A stretch of DNA of 64,000 nt, taken from NCBI RefSeq assembly GCF_029433105.1, contig NZ_JARNTW010000025.1, positions 30,222 to 94,221 on the forward strand, written 5' to 3'. The notes beneath the pieces are model-generated. The model saw only the letters and a program-made list of their open reading frames with translations. It was not told the DNA's origin and made no database searches. The DNA comes from Runella sp. MFBS21 (GTDB lineage: Bacteria > Bacteroidota > Bacteroidia > Cytophagales > Spirosomataceae). The position numbers and the translations under genes were made by a program. This document shows positions 47,331 to 55,842 of the stretch, piece after piece (position 1 is the stretch's first letter; each line of letters opens with the position of its first letter).

Positions 47331-48596
47331 TCAATGACCCAGTAGCAATTTAAGGTTGTTTTGTGCTTGGAGAAGTTGTGTCTCGTGCAAAATCAGATTT
47401 TGCCGTGCCATGTCCTCATTATCGACTTCGGTCAGGTAGTCACTTGCTGTGATGATGCCATTATCGAGTTGAGATTCAGAAGCTTTACGTATGGTGCCAC
47501 GCAGCTCAATCAATTTTTGGTCGCTTGCTACCAGCGCTTCCAAACGGCTGATTTCCTGCCGTTGATTGGCTAGTTTTACTTGGGTTCCTAGCAAAAAACT
47601 TTCACGTTGTTTGTCGATACGCTGCTGATTGACGCGCAATTGTTGGGTTTCGATGCCTTGGGTATTGGTGTACCAGTGCGTAAGGGGAATTTGCAGCTGA
47701 ATACCACCGATGAAATAAGTTTGGAAATTCGTAGCCAAAAAATTGAGCCCCGGTCTACCATAGCCTGCCGTCGCAAAAGCCGATAATTTGGGAAGGTTCT
47801 TGGCTCGGATGAGGCGTTCGTTTTGGGTCAAAACTTGCTTTTGGGTTTCAAAAAGCTGCAATTCAGGCCGGGTTATATCGAGGTTACTCATGGTTTGGCT
47901 TTCGGTGGTAAAGACCGTTTTAGTATCCACTGTTTGACCCGTCAACAGCGATAGCCCTTCCAAAGCCGCTGCTTGTCGCTTTTGGGTTTCTAAAAGTTGC
48001 TGTTCTACTTCCAGCAACCGTGCCTCTAATGCTAGTACATTGGCCCGAATCGCGATGCCATTTTGTACCGAAGCTTTGGTTTTCTCAAGTTTGGCAAGTA
48101 GCTCTTTTTGCAAAATCTCAAAATTTCGTAGTTGTCGTTGCGAAAAGAGTGCACCAAAAAACAACCCACTTACTTGCTCGCGGATTTGGAATAAATCTAC
48201 CGTTACTTTTTGTTGTTCTACTTGCTGATTGGCAAGGGCTATCGTTTTTTGTTTTTGGGTCAGGCCTCCATCCCATATAGATTGAGTCACATCGAGGGTG
48301 AGCTTGTACTGGTCTTTGGGAGGGGGAGTAATCTCAAAATTGGGAAGTTTGATAGGCACGCTTGTCACCTCCGACTGCCAAGTGGCTTGACCATTGAGAC
48401 GAGATTGAGGCATATAACCACGATTCAGCAATTTTATTTGTAAATCGGTCGCTTCTTGGATAAGCCTCCCTTGACCAGCTTGAGGATTGTGCTGTTCTGC
48501 TTGCCGGTAGCATTCTTCTAGGCTAAGCGTAGTCTGTGCCCAGCTCATTGTCGACATCGCCAACCACAGCCCCAAACATGTAATACTACTTTTCAT
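47331..48596 (-). CDS. TolC-family outer-membrane efflux protein
   Basis: 421 residues, full-length with two OEP repeats. Signal peptide 1-20 (cleavage near SWAQ), repeat 1 begins TLSLEECYRQAEQHNP, repeat 2 is visible as MSNLDITRPELQLFETQKQVLTQNERLIRAKNLPK. Beta strands are YGRPGLNFLATNFQTYFIGG. Should be the outer-membrane channel of the efflux system. The putative TetR operator (48605-48624) lies just upstream of its start. Confidence 0.9.
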   Translation of the reverse strand: MKSSITCLGLWLAMSTMSWAQTTLSLEECYRQAEQHNPQAGQGRLIQEATDLQIKLLNRGYMPQSRLNGQATWQSEVTSVPIKLPNFEITPPPKDQYKLTLDVTQSIWDGGLTQKQKTIALANQQVEQQKVTVDLFQIREQVSGLFFGALFSQRQLRNFEILQKELLAKLEKTKASVQNGIAIRANVLALEARLLEVEQQLLETQKRQAAALEGLSLLTGQTVDTKTVFTTESQTMSNLDITRPELQLFETQKQVLTQNERLIRAKNLPKLSAFATAGYGRPGLNFLATNFQTYFIGGIQLQIPLTHWYTNTQGIETQQLRVNQQRIDKQRESFLLGTQVKLANQRQEISRLEALVASDQKLIELRGTIRKASESQLDNGIITASDYLTEVDNEDMARQNLILHETQLLQAQNNLKLLLGH

Positions 48597-48604
48597 AACC
48601 TTTT

Positions 48605-48624
48605 GGTTTAATCATTTGGTTAAA
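48605..48624. promoter_or_regulatory. Putative TetR operator upstream of the TolC gene
   Basis: 20-bp sequence GGTTTAATCATTTGGTTAAA, identical to 49314-49333 upstream of the TetR gene. It contains the inverted repeat TTTAA...TTAAA. It begins 8 nt upstream of the TolC-family start codon. Confidence 0.65.
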
Positions 48625-48654
48625 TTTGTTGTAAAAAAATATATTCTTTTAGTT

Positions 48655-48691
48655 CTTTTGTCGACCTTACCCGACGTAAGGTCGACAAAAG
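48655..48691. terminator. Perfect 15-bp inverted repeat after the TetR gene
   Basis: Bases 48655-48669 pair with 48677-48691 around a 7-nt loop, 7 nt past the TetR stop. It has no following T run on the minus strand, so termination is uncertain, but strong hairpin formation could separate the TetR and efflux transcripts. Confidence 0.5.
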
Positions 48692-48698
48692 ATTGGTG

Positions 48699-49301
48699 TC
48701 AGGGAGTTAAGATGAGTTTGACATATGCCTTAAGTTCGTTGATACGTGCTTCCATTATCATATCAAAATTATGATCTTCAATCTTAAGCATGCTCACAAA
48801 AATAGGTTTTGCTAAAAAAGGGAATACGCACATTCCCATGACAGTCATAATAAACTGAACAGGGTCGAGGGGGCGTACTTTGCCCTCCTTCAAATCGGCA
48901 TAATAGCGCGGGATAATCTTGTGGGCAATCCCAATAGGGATTTTTTTAATAAAATTTGCTTTTTCTTTATTATTAACTGTGTTTAAGACAAATAGCGGTA
49001 AAAAAGGGTTTTTACGCAGAAAATGGATGTATGCTTCGATAAAGAAGGTTATTTTGTCAATAAACAGCCCTTCTTGGTCAAAGGCGGCGTCTACTTGGGG
49101 AAAAAAACTTTGTATTTTAAAATCGAATACCTTTTCAAATAATTTGTCTTTGGAACGAAAATAGTAGTGTAAAAGGGCTTTGTTGATACCTGCAACATCC
49201 GCAATATCTTGCATACGGGAGCCATCGTACCCATCTCGCAAAAACACCTCCATCGCTGCTTTCAAGATTTTTTCTTCTGTTGAGAGTTCTTCGCTTTCCA
49301 T
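48699..49301 (-). CDS. TetR-family transcriptional regulator
   Basis: 200 residues. HTH at about 8-55: EEKILKAAMEVFLRDGYDGSRMQDIADVAGINKALLHYYFRSK, the classic TetR_N sequence. The C-terminal ligand domain (60-200) is helical and of a YbhH/CecR-like kind, without a motif to name the ligand. It should repress its own gene and the efflux operon through the two identical 20-bp sites on either side. Confidence 0.92.
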   Translation of the reverse strand: MESEELSTEEKILKAAMEVFLRDGYDGSRMQDIADVAGINKALLHYYFRSKDKLFEKVFDFKIQSFFPQVDAAFDQEGLFIDKITFFIEAYIHFLRKNPFLPLFVLNTVNNKEKANFIKKIPIGIAHKIIPRYYADLKEGKVRPLDPVQFIMTVMGMCVFPFLAKPIFVSMLKIEDHNFDMIMEARINELKAYVKLILTP

Positions 49302-49313
49302 TATTAATCTAAT

Positions 49314-49333
49314 GGTTTAATCATTTGGTTAAA
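49314..49333. promoter_or_regulatory. Putative TetR operator upstream of the TetR gene
   Basis: Second exact copy of the 20-bp site found at 48605-48624. It starts 12 nt upstream of the TetR start codon. Just beyond it, on the minus strand, lies GACATTTG, close to the -7 consensus, with a TTG 20 nt further upstream, so repressor binding would overlay the transcription start. Confidence 0.68.
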
Positions 49334-49457
49334 CTTGATGCAAATGTCAAGTACTAAGTTTATTTTTCCAAATAATTTTTTCAAAAACTTTAAAAAATGT
49401 AGCGATTTGGGATAAAAAAGGCATTAAAATGTCTAAATTCTCCATGATTGTAGATTG

Positions 49458-50654
49458 CTATTTGGTATGAGTATCTACCTCGCCGTGAGGAGTAGGCAAA
49501 AAGCTCTTGCTAGCTTTGTTGAGGTTGAGCAGCGAACGTACCATCCTAAAAATGAGTTGAAACAACGTCATAAAGTCTTTGGCAGAGACTTTTGTGAGAA
49601 GATAATCAGGGATTGATAGTACTAGGCTCAACACAAGTCCCGAAAGTAAAATCCCAAAAAAGGTAATCGTAGGCAATGAAAGGAAGACTAAACCTGCCAA
49701 AAAGCCTATCCCAAGAATAGCCAACAAAAGTGTACGGGGAACAATGAGGGATTTGACCAAGGCATTGAAAGCGTGTACATTTCCTTTAAACAGTTCAATA
49801 ATCCCGGTTTTGAAATAAAATTTGATAAAGTGGATTTGGGCGGCAATCCATCGGGAGCGCTGACGCTCAAATACGGCGAGATTTTGTACTTTTTCGTCAA
49901 GGATATAGGCATCCTTTAAATATGCAATCTTATATCCGTCTAACAACAGATTCATTTCTAGCTCTTTATCATAGCCGCCAATGGTTTGGAGACTGTTCAT
50001 GCCTTTTATCATGGCTTTGGGTTCAAAGGCCATTCCTGAGCCAATCAACGAGGCCGACATCCCCATGGCACGCTGCCCTTTTCGAAACAAATGATTGTTG
50101 ACCTCCTCGTTCATAGCGTCAAATACCGCTACGCTAGTATTGGTATTTTTGGCAATACGATGCCCTTGTACCACTTGCCAACCTTGGTCAAAAGCCAAAT
50201 TGATGCGTCTCAGAAAATCAGGCTTCATGTGGTTATCGGCATCCGATATTACTACTATATCGTATTGATTGTGAGGGAGTTGATTTAGAGCGAAGGTGAT
50301 GGATTTTTGAACGGTCGATTGCTCAAAAAATACTTCTATTATGTGAATCGGTAACGTTTTGAGGGTTTCGAGGGTTGTGGGCAAAAATGAATCTGCAATC
50401 ACGTACAAATCAAACAACTCCGCTGGATAGTCTACTTGTAAATTGGCCTCTACGGAGTCGATGATGACTTTATCTTCTTTATAAGCAGGAATCAAAACGG
50501 CAATTCGGCGTAATTTTTGTGGATTTTGGGTCAAGGGGACATCATCGCCACCACGCAATAGCCCGGCAATTGCGCAGAGCAAAAGGTAAGCCACGTTGAG
50601 TCCTAAATAGATGCTGATAGGCATAATAAAAAGATACCATATAATGGAGAGCAT
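49458..50654 (-). CDS. Membrane-bound GT2 glycosyltransferase (processive type)
   Basis: 398 residues. Transmembrane helix at about 5-30; catalytic domain with VLIPAYKEDKVI, VISDADNHM (metal-binding D.D), the acceptor loop GMSASLIGSGMAF, and FERQRSRWIAA, which is a true QxxRW motif. Three to four more helices from about 290. QxxRW and DAD mark cellulose-synthase/hyaluronan-synthase-like processive enzymes. It is a single gene between the TetR gene and the large hydrolase gene. The product is unknown. Confidence 0.85.
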   Translation of the reverse strand: MLSIIWYLFIMPISIYLGLNVAYLLLCAIAGLLRGGDDVPLTQNPQKLRRIAVLIPAYKEDKVIIDSVEANLQVDYPAELFDLYVIADSFLPTTLETLKTLPIHIIEVFFEQSTVQKSITFALNQLPHNQYDIVVISDADNHMKPDFLRRINLAFDQGWQVVQGHRIAKNTNTSVAVFDAMNEEVNNHLFRKGQRAMGMSASLIGSGMAFEPKAMIKGMNSLQTIGGYDKELEMNLLLDGYKIAYLKDAYILDEKVQNLAVFERQRSRWIAAQIHFIKFYFKTGIIELFKGNVHAFNALVKSLIVPRTLLLAILGIGFLAGLVFLSLPTITFFGILLSGLVLSLVLSIPDYLLTKVSAKDFMTLFQLIFRMVRSLLNLNKASKSFLPTPHGEVDTHTK

Positions 50655-50912
50655 TTTCTATGTTTTTTAGATGAAAAAAAGGGTTAAATGATAAAAGTAC
50701 AATTTGTAAAGGAAGAAATAATGATTAGATAATATTCTAAAAAAAATCAAATAACAGTTAAAAATATAAATACTATATATCCTATTCAGTACAATTGCAT
50801 TCCTAAAAGGTTTATTTGCCAAATAAAGAGGGATGTCATTCACTCCATTTATAATAACTAATATATTAAGGCCATGAATGTATTCAATTATCTATACCTT
50901 ATGTAAAACTCT

Positions 50913-53900
50913 ATGAAAAAACTACTATTTCTTATCTTTTTGTGCTTCTATATAACCACAACCTATTCACAAAATTATCAAAATATACCTAGCAAAATTG
51001 AAGCCGAAAGTTATAGCACAATGTCGGGTATTCAAACCGAAAATACAAGTGATGACGGGGGAGGTTTGAATGTGGGATGGATAGGTGACGGCGATTGGCT
51101 TGATTATAATGTCAATGTACCTGCTACGGGGGTCTATACTTTTCGTTTTAGGGTTTCAAAAGGGTATGGCAATGGCACGATTGAGCTCAAATCGGCTTCG
51201 GGAGATGTATTGCGTACCATAGTAGTACCTACCACAGGAGGGTGGCAAGCTTGGACTACGGTTACTACCACTGTGCCCTTGTCGGCTGGAGAACAGACCC
51301 TTAGGGTGTTTGCCAAATACGGCGATTGGAATTTTAACTGGTTTGAGGTAGCTTCTTCAAGGTCTCTTAGTGGGAGATTTGAAGCAGAAAGCTACGATGA
51401 TATGTACGAAATCCAAACCGAGAGCACATCAGATGTAGGAGGTGGCTTAAACGTGGGTCGCATTGATGATGGCGATTGGCTCGACTACAACGTAAATGTA
51501 GCTACGGCAGGAAGCTATACTTTCAAGTTTAGAATTGCCAATAGCTATGGCAACGGCAAACTAGAGATTCGAAATGCGGCGGGTACGGCCTTGGCTACCA
51601 TAGATGTACCCCAAACGGGTGGTTGGCAAAGTTGGACTACCCTCACTACCACCGCTACTTTGGCGGCTGGAAGTCAAGTATTGCGGATTTATGCCCTGAA
51701 TGGTGATTGGAATTTTAACTGGTTTGAAGTAAATACCGCCGAATCACCAAGCAATGTACCTTCACTCATCGGAAAAAGAGAAGCGGAAGACTATGATGCG
51801 ATGTTTGGGGTTCAAACGGAAAACACCAGCGATGATGGCGGTGGACTTAACGTAGGTTGGTTTGAAAGCAATGATTGGCTCGAATACCGCGTCAATGCCC
51901 CTTACACGGGAGCTTATACCTTCAAGCTTCGCGTGGCCAATAGCTACGGCAATGGTATTGTACAACTCCGCGATGCCACGGGGACTGTTTTGGCTTCTCT
52001 CAATATTCCTCAAACAGGTGGCTGGCAAGGCTGGACTACTATCAGCACCACTGCTATGCTAAGTGCTGGCGAGCAAAACATTCGTTTTCACATTGTAAAC
52101 GGGGATTGGAATTTCAATTGGTTTGAGGTAACTGGCTCAAAACCCATGGTAGGGCGTATCGAAGCCGAAAACTTCGATGCGATGTATGGCGTGCAGACCG
52201 AAACTACGGGCGACGTAGACGGTAACCTAAACGTAGGGTGGATTGATACCAACGATTGGATGGACTATAACCTCGAAGTGCCTGCCACCGGAAGTTATAC
52301 TTTTCAGTTTAGGGTGGCCAATAGCTTTGGAAATGGTAAAATTGAAATCAGAAATCGAGCAGGGACGGCCTTAGCGTCTTTAGATGTACCCCAAACGGGA
52401 GGCTGGCACAATTGGACTACCATTAGCACTGCCGCTACCTTGCCAGCAGGAAGTCAAGTGTTACGTATCTATGCTGTCAGTGGTGATTGGAATTTTAACT
52501 GGTTTGAGGCTAGTCAAGGTGGCGGGCCCGTTCAGTCGGTCATTACGTTTGCGGCATTGCCCGCCAAAACTTTGGGCGAGGAGCCATTTGATTTGGTGGC
52601 CACTAGCAACAATGCCCAAACACCCATTACTTTTTCGTCTTCCAATCCTTCTGTGGTATCGGTCTCTAATGCTACTGGAAGCTGGAAAGCTACTATTTTG
52701 GCCACTGGTAGCGTGGATATTACGGCTTCACAAGCGGGCAATAGTAATTTTACAACGGCCAACAATGTCGTCAGGAATTTGGTGATACAAACACCTACCA
52801 ATCCTAATGCCGTAAAAATTTCAATCAATCCTAAGCGTTGGTACCAGCTCAATAATGTGAGTAATGGCCTTGATGGCTTGTTTGATAACAATACTTCGGC
52901 GACGGTTCAAACGGGTTGGGGCAAGGTACTCGAAAACTTCGATGCTTATTATCCTCTTTTAGAAGGCGAACAAATGACGATTGAGCGTATTAAGTTTTTT
53001 GACGGGGAAGGAAGCATGCCCGACAAGCCGCTCACGATTTCTATCATCACAAGCGATTGGCAACGAATCCCAATCGCTACATTTACTGGACAGGAATACA
53101 ACGGTTGGGTAGGCCCTTACCCCGACCGCTCCACCACAGGAGAAGCCAGATTTAACCTGGATGCACCTATTTCAAATGCTCGTTATTTGGTCATTAATAC
53201 TTGGTGGGGATATCCCAATGAAATTGAGTTTTATGGTAGTTATACACCTCCTACTGCCAATCTAGGGCCGATTCCTCCCAAAACCGTCAAACTCAAAGAC
53301 ATGATTGGAGTCAATGCTTTTGAATGGGATTTTGAAGATGCCCAAACTTCTTGGCTTATCAACGAAACCAAGATGCAGGCCATGAAAAGTTTTAAGGGTA
53401 TACGTCATTATATAGATTGGGAAAAACTCGAATCGAGCGAAGGTGGATATACTTACAATCCTACCCACAGTGGAAGCTGGAATTACGATACCATTTATGT
53501 AAGATGTAAAGCCGAAGGAATAGAGGTATTGGCTTGCATCAAAACATTGCCCAATTGGCTCCTCCAAACCTATCCTTCTTCTGAGCGCGACCACGAAAAT
53601 GTCCCAGTCAGGTACGGAAGTGATTTTGCGAGTCCGCTTTCGTACATTGAGCAAGCCAAAGTGGCTTTTCAGTACGCCGCTCGTTATGGAAGCAATCCAA
53701 ACGTTAATCCTGCCCTTGTGAGCGTCAATCCTAACCAACGTTGGTTTGGAGATGGTATCAATGTGGTCAAAATCGGGATGAATCTTATCAAATACATGGA
53801 GTGCGACAATGAGCGCGATAAATGGTGGAAAGGGAGAAAAGGTTATCAAACGGCTCGTGAGTATGCGGCCAATTTGTCGGCTTTTTATGACGGCCATAAA

Positions 53901-55124
53901 AACACAATGGGAGCAGGTGTAGGAGTTAAAAATGCCGACCCTAACATGAAAGTGGTGATAGGAGGATTGGCGTCGGCTTACATCGGCGCTGATTATATCA
54001 AAGGAATGATAGATTGGTGTAAACAATACCGTGGTTATAAACCCGACGGCAGCGTAGATTTGTGCTGGGACGTGATTAATTATCACCTCTATCCCGACAA
54101 TGCCAACTCTTCCCAAAGCGGTACGGCTTCAAGGGGAGTGGCACCCGAAATTTCGGCGGCTGTGAGTGTGGCTGATGATTTCTTAAAAACATCGCATGAG
54201 TCTTCTTATAATATGCCTGTATGGGTCTCCGAAACAGGTTACGATGTCAACCAAGGAAGTCCTATCAAAGCCATTCCGATTGGTAGCAAATCGGCGCTTG
54301 ATACGCAAGCCGACTGGATTTTAAGAACGGCTCTTTTGTATGCCCGCAAAGGAATCGAAAAAGTATATTTTTATCAGACTTATGATTTTGATATCAACAA
54401 TCCTACACAATTTGGTTCATCGGGCTTGTTGAACACCAATCAAACCCGCAAGCCCGCTGCAGATTTTCTGTACCAGACTCATCAATTGTTTGGAGAATAT
54501 ACTTACAAACAAACCCTCCAAAACGACCCTATCGTAGACAGGTATGAGTGGAATGGCAAGTCGGCCTATGTACTCGTAGTGCCTGATGAAGTGGGTCGCA
54601 CTGCCGTTGATACGCTTGATTTGGGAACCGCCTCCTGGGCAAAAATCTACACGCCAGTCGCAGGTAGCAATGTGATGAGTGAGCAAACTGTTAATACCGT
54701 AAACGGAAAATTGATTGTGACTGCCACCGAAACACCCATTTTTGTGGTTGCGTCTGACCAAATCGTTTCGTCGTCAGATTCTGCTCTTACTCACAGCGTG
54801 GCTCGTTCAGGAATCGAGCCTACATTGAGTGAGCATCGTCCTTTGGTGGCGGAGCCGCAGGCTTTGCATGTATTGGTAAAAGTATACCCCAATCCCTCGG
54901 TCGATTACCTTACTATTGCTTTCGAAAATAACAATACTGAACCTCTGGAGGTGAAGTTTTTCAATGCGAGTTTAGGAACACTTCACAAAGAAATGACTAT
55001 TCAGAAAGTGGATACTAAACTATCTGAACAAATAGACGTAAAATCGCTGCCAGTGGGTACGTACGTGATTGAAATCAAACAAGGCAACGAACGCGCTTTT
55101 CGCAAAATCGTTAAGACTCCTTAG
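50913..55124 (+). CDS. Secreted multi-modular glycoside hydrolase with four CBM6 and T9SS tail
   Basis: 1403 residues. Signal peptide 1-19 (TYSQ); four CBM6 modules at about 28-148, 154-274, 288-410 and 415-530, each opening with an EAE(S/D/N)(Y/F) calcium/sugar motif and closing in GDWNFNWFEV; an Ig-like region (540-625); a discoidin-like region (630-790); a catalytic domain at about 795-1210 of the (beta/alpha)8 clan A kind, in which Glu967 (CDNERD) and Glu1107 (VSETGYD) fit acid/base and nucleophile; and a type A T9SS sorting tail (about 1320-1403, VYPNP...). The exact GH family and substrate cannot be told. It should be secreted to degrade plant or microbial polysaccharide. Confidence 0.88.
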   Translation: MKKLLFLIFLCFYITTTYSQNYQNIPSKIEAESYSTMSGIQTENTSDDGGGLNVGWIGDGDWLDYNVNVPATGVYTFRFRVSKGYGNGTIELKSASGDVLRTIVVPTTGGWQAWTTVTTTVPLSAGEQTLRVFAKYGDWNFNWFEVASSRSLSGRFEAESYDDMYEIQTESTSDVGGGLNVGRIDDGDWLDYNVNVATAGSYTFKFRIANSYGNGKLEIRNAAGTALATIDVPQTGGWQSWTTLTTTATLAAGSQVLRIYALNGDWNFNWFEVNTAESPSNVPSLIGKREAEDYDAMFGVQTENTSDDGGGLNVGWFESNDWLEYRVNAPYTGAYTFKLRVANSYGNGIVQLRDATGTVLASLNIPQTGGWQGWTTISTTAMLSAGEQNIRFHIVNGDWNFNWFEVTGSKPMVGRIEAENFDAMYGVQTETTGDVDGNLNVGWIDTNDWMDYNLEVPATGSYTFQFRVANSFGNGKIEIRNRAGTALASLDVPQTGGWHNWTTISTAATLPAGSQVLRIYAVSGDWNFNWFEASQGGGPVQSVITFAALPAKTLGEEPFDLVATSNNAQTPITFSSSNPSVVSVSNATGSWKATILATGSVDITASQAGNSNFTTANNVVRNLVIQTPTNPNAVKISINPKRWYQLNNVSNGLDGLFDNNTSATVQTGWGKVLENFDAYYPLLEGEQMTIERIKFFDGEGSMPDKPLTISIITSDWQRIPIATFTGQEYNGWVGPYPDRSTTGEARFNLDAPISNARYLVINTWWGYPNEIEFYGSYTPPTANLGPIPPKTVKLKDMIGVNAFEWDFEDAQTSWLINETKMQAMKSFKGIRHYIDWEKLESSEGGYTYNPTHSGSWNYDTIYVRCKAEGIEVLACIKTLPNWLLQTYPSSERDHENVPVRYGSDFASPLSYIEQAKVAFQYAARYGSNPNVNPALVSVNPNQRWFGDGINVVKIGMNLIKYMECDNERDKWWKGRKGYQTAREYAANLSAFYDGHKNTMGAGVGVKNADPNMKVVIGGLASAYIGADYIKGMIDWCKQYRGYKPDGSVDLCWDVINYHLYPDNANSSQSGTASRGVAPEISAAVSVADDFLKTSHESSYNMPVWVSETGYDVNQGSPIKAIPIGSKSALDTQADWILRTALLYARKGIEKVYFYQTYDFDINNPTQFGSSGLLNTNQTRKPAADFLYQTHQLFGEYTYKQTLQNDPIVDRYEWNGKSAYVLVVPDEVGRTAVDTLDLGTASWAKIYTPVAGSNVMSEQTVNTVNGKLIVTATETPIFVVASDQIVSSSDSALTHSVARSGIEPTLSEHRPLVAEPQALHVLVKVYPNPSVDYLTIAFENNNTEPLEVKFFNASLGTLHKEMTIQKVDTKLSEQIDVKSLPVGTYVIEIKQGNERAFRKIVKTP
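50996..52510 (+). repeat. Four CBM6-encoding tandem repeats
   Basis: Four copies of about 380-400 nt inside the hydrolase gene. Copies 2 and 4 are most alike around the NAAGTALATIDVPQTGGW / NRAGTALASLDVPQTGGW segment, suggesting duplication of a two-module unit. Confidence 0.85.
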
Positions 55125-55143
55125 TGGTTACAAATAGTGTGAG

Positions 55144-55176
55144 CATCCCTGACTTTTATCAGAAAGGTCAGGGATG
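55144..55176 (+). terminator. Intrinsic terminator of the hydrolase gene
   Basis: 10-bp perfect stem (55144-55153 with 55167-55176), then TTTTATT. 20 nt after the stop codon. Confidence 0.88.
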
Positions 55177-55335
55177 TTTTATTATAAGTCGTTCCAAATG
55201 TCAATAAAAATGAGTATATTCATTTTCAAATGAGCACATTCGCCTAAAAGTGAGCTTCAATCTTTGTTTCTCTTCTTTGTTTTGCCGTTTTTTGTCCAGT
55301 TATTATTTCTTGCACTAACCTAACCCTACCATCGG

Positions 55336-55773
55336 ATGAATTTTTTGATAAGAAAAGCCACCCAAGAAGACTTTCCCGCGATTTTTAAACTCATCAAAGA
55401 TTTTTCGGTTTTTCAAAAAACACCCGACAAATTGACCATTACCCTGCCGCAAATGCTCGAAAACAAAGATTTTTTTCAGTGTTTAGTGGTTGAAAATGAA
55501 GGCGAAATCATCGGATTTGCTTCTTTCTTCTGGGCCTATTATTCGTGGTCGGGCAAGGCCTTGTATTTGGATGATTTGTATGTAGAGCAGACGTACCGAG
55601 GGCATCAAATAGGTACTCGACTCATGGAAAAGCTAATCGATCTAGCCAATGCCGAAAAGTGCCATAAAATACGCTGGCAAGTGTCGCATTGGAATAGCGA
55701 AGCCATCGAATTTTACAAAAAAATGGGCGCCCAAATCGACCGAACCGACATCAATTGTGATTTGTATCTATAA
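55336..55773 (+). CDS. GNAT-family N-acetyltransferase
   Basis: 145 residues, one GNAT domain of the diamine/spermidine-acetyltransferase-like kind. Conserved parts: IRKATQEDFPAIFKLIKDFSVFQ, then GFASFFWAYYSWSGKALYLDDLYV (motif D/A strand), the acetyl-CoA loop YRGHQIGTRLM (about 93-103), and WNSEAIEFYKKMGA. The SAT-like LDDLYVE element suggests an amine substrate. Stands alone, ending 70 nt before the convergent phosphorylase gene. Confidence 0.87.
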   Translation: MNFLIRKATQEDFPAIFKLIKDFSVFQKTPDKLTITLPQMLENKDFFQCLVVENEGEIIGFASFFWAYYSWSGKALYLDDLYVEQTYRGHQIGTRLMEKLIDLANAEKCHKIRWQVSHWNSEAIEFYKKMGAQIDRTDINCDLYL

Positions 55774-55842
55774 ATGCAAAAAGCAGCTAATCGTTAAAGA
55801 TTTTCTCCGACGATTAACTGCTAACGATGAATGGTTTTGCTC

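Noticed and set aside
50996..52510. Sequence assembly artefact from repeated CBM6 modules
   Set aside because: The four copies differ at many positions and keep one open frame, so they are genuine diverged duplicates.
53262..54116. 284-codon minus-strand ORF inside the hydrolase gene
   Set aside because: Antisense to the conserved catalytic domain with no domain of its own; a codon-usage shadow.
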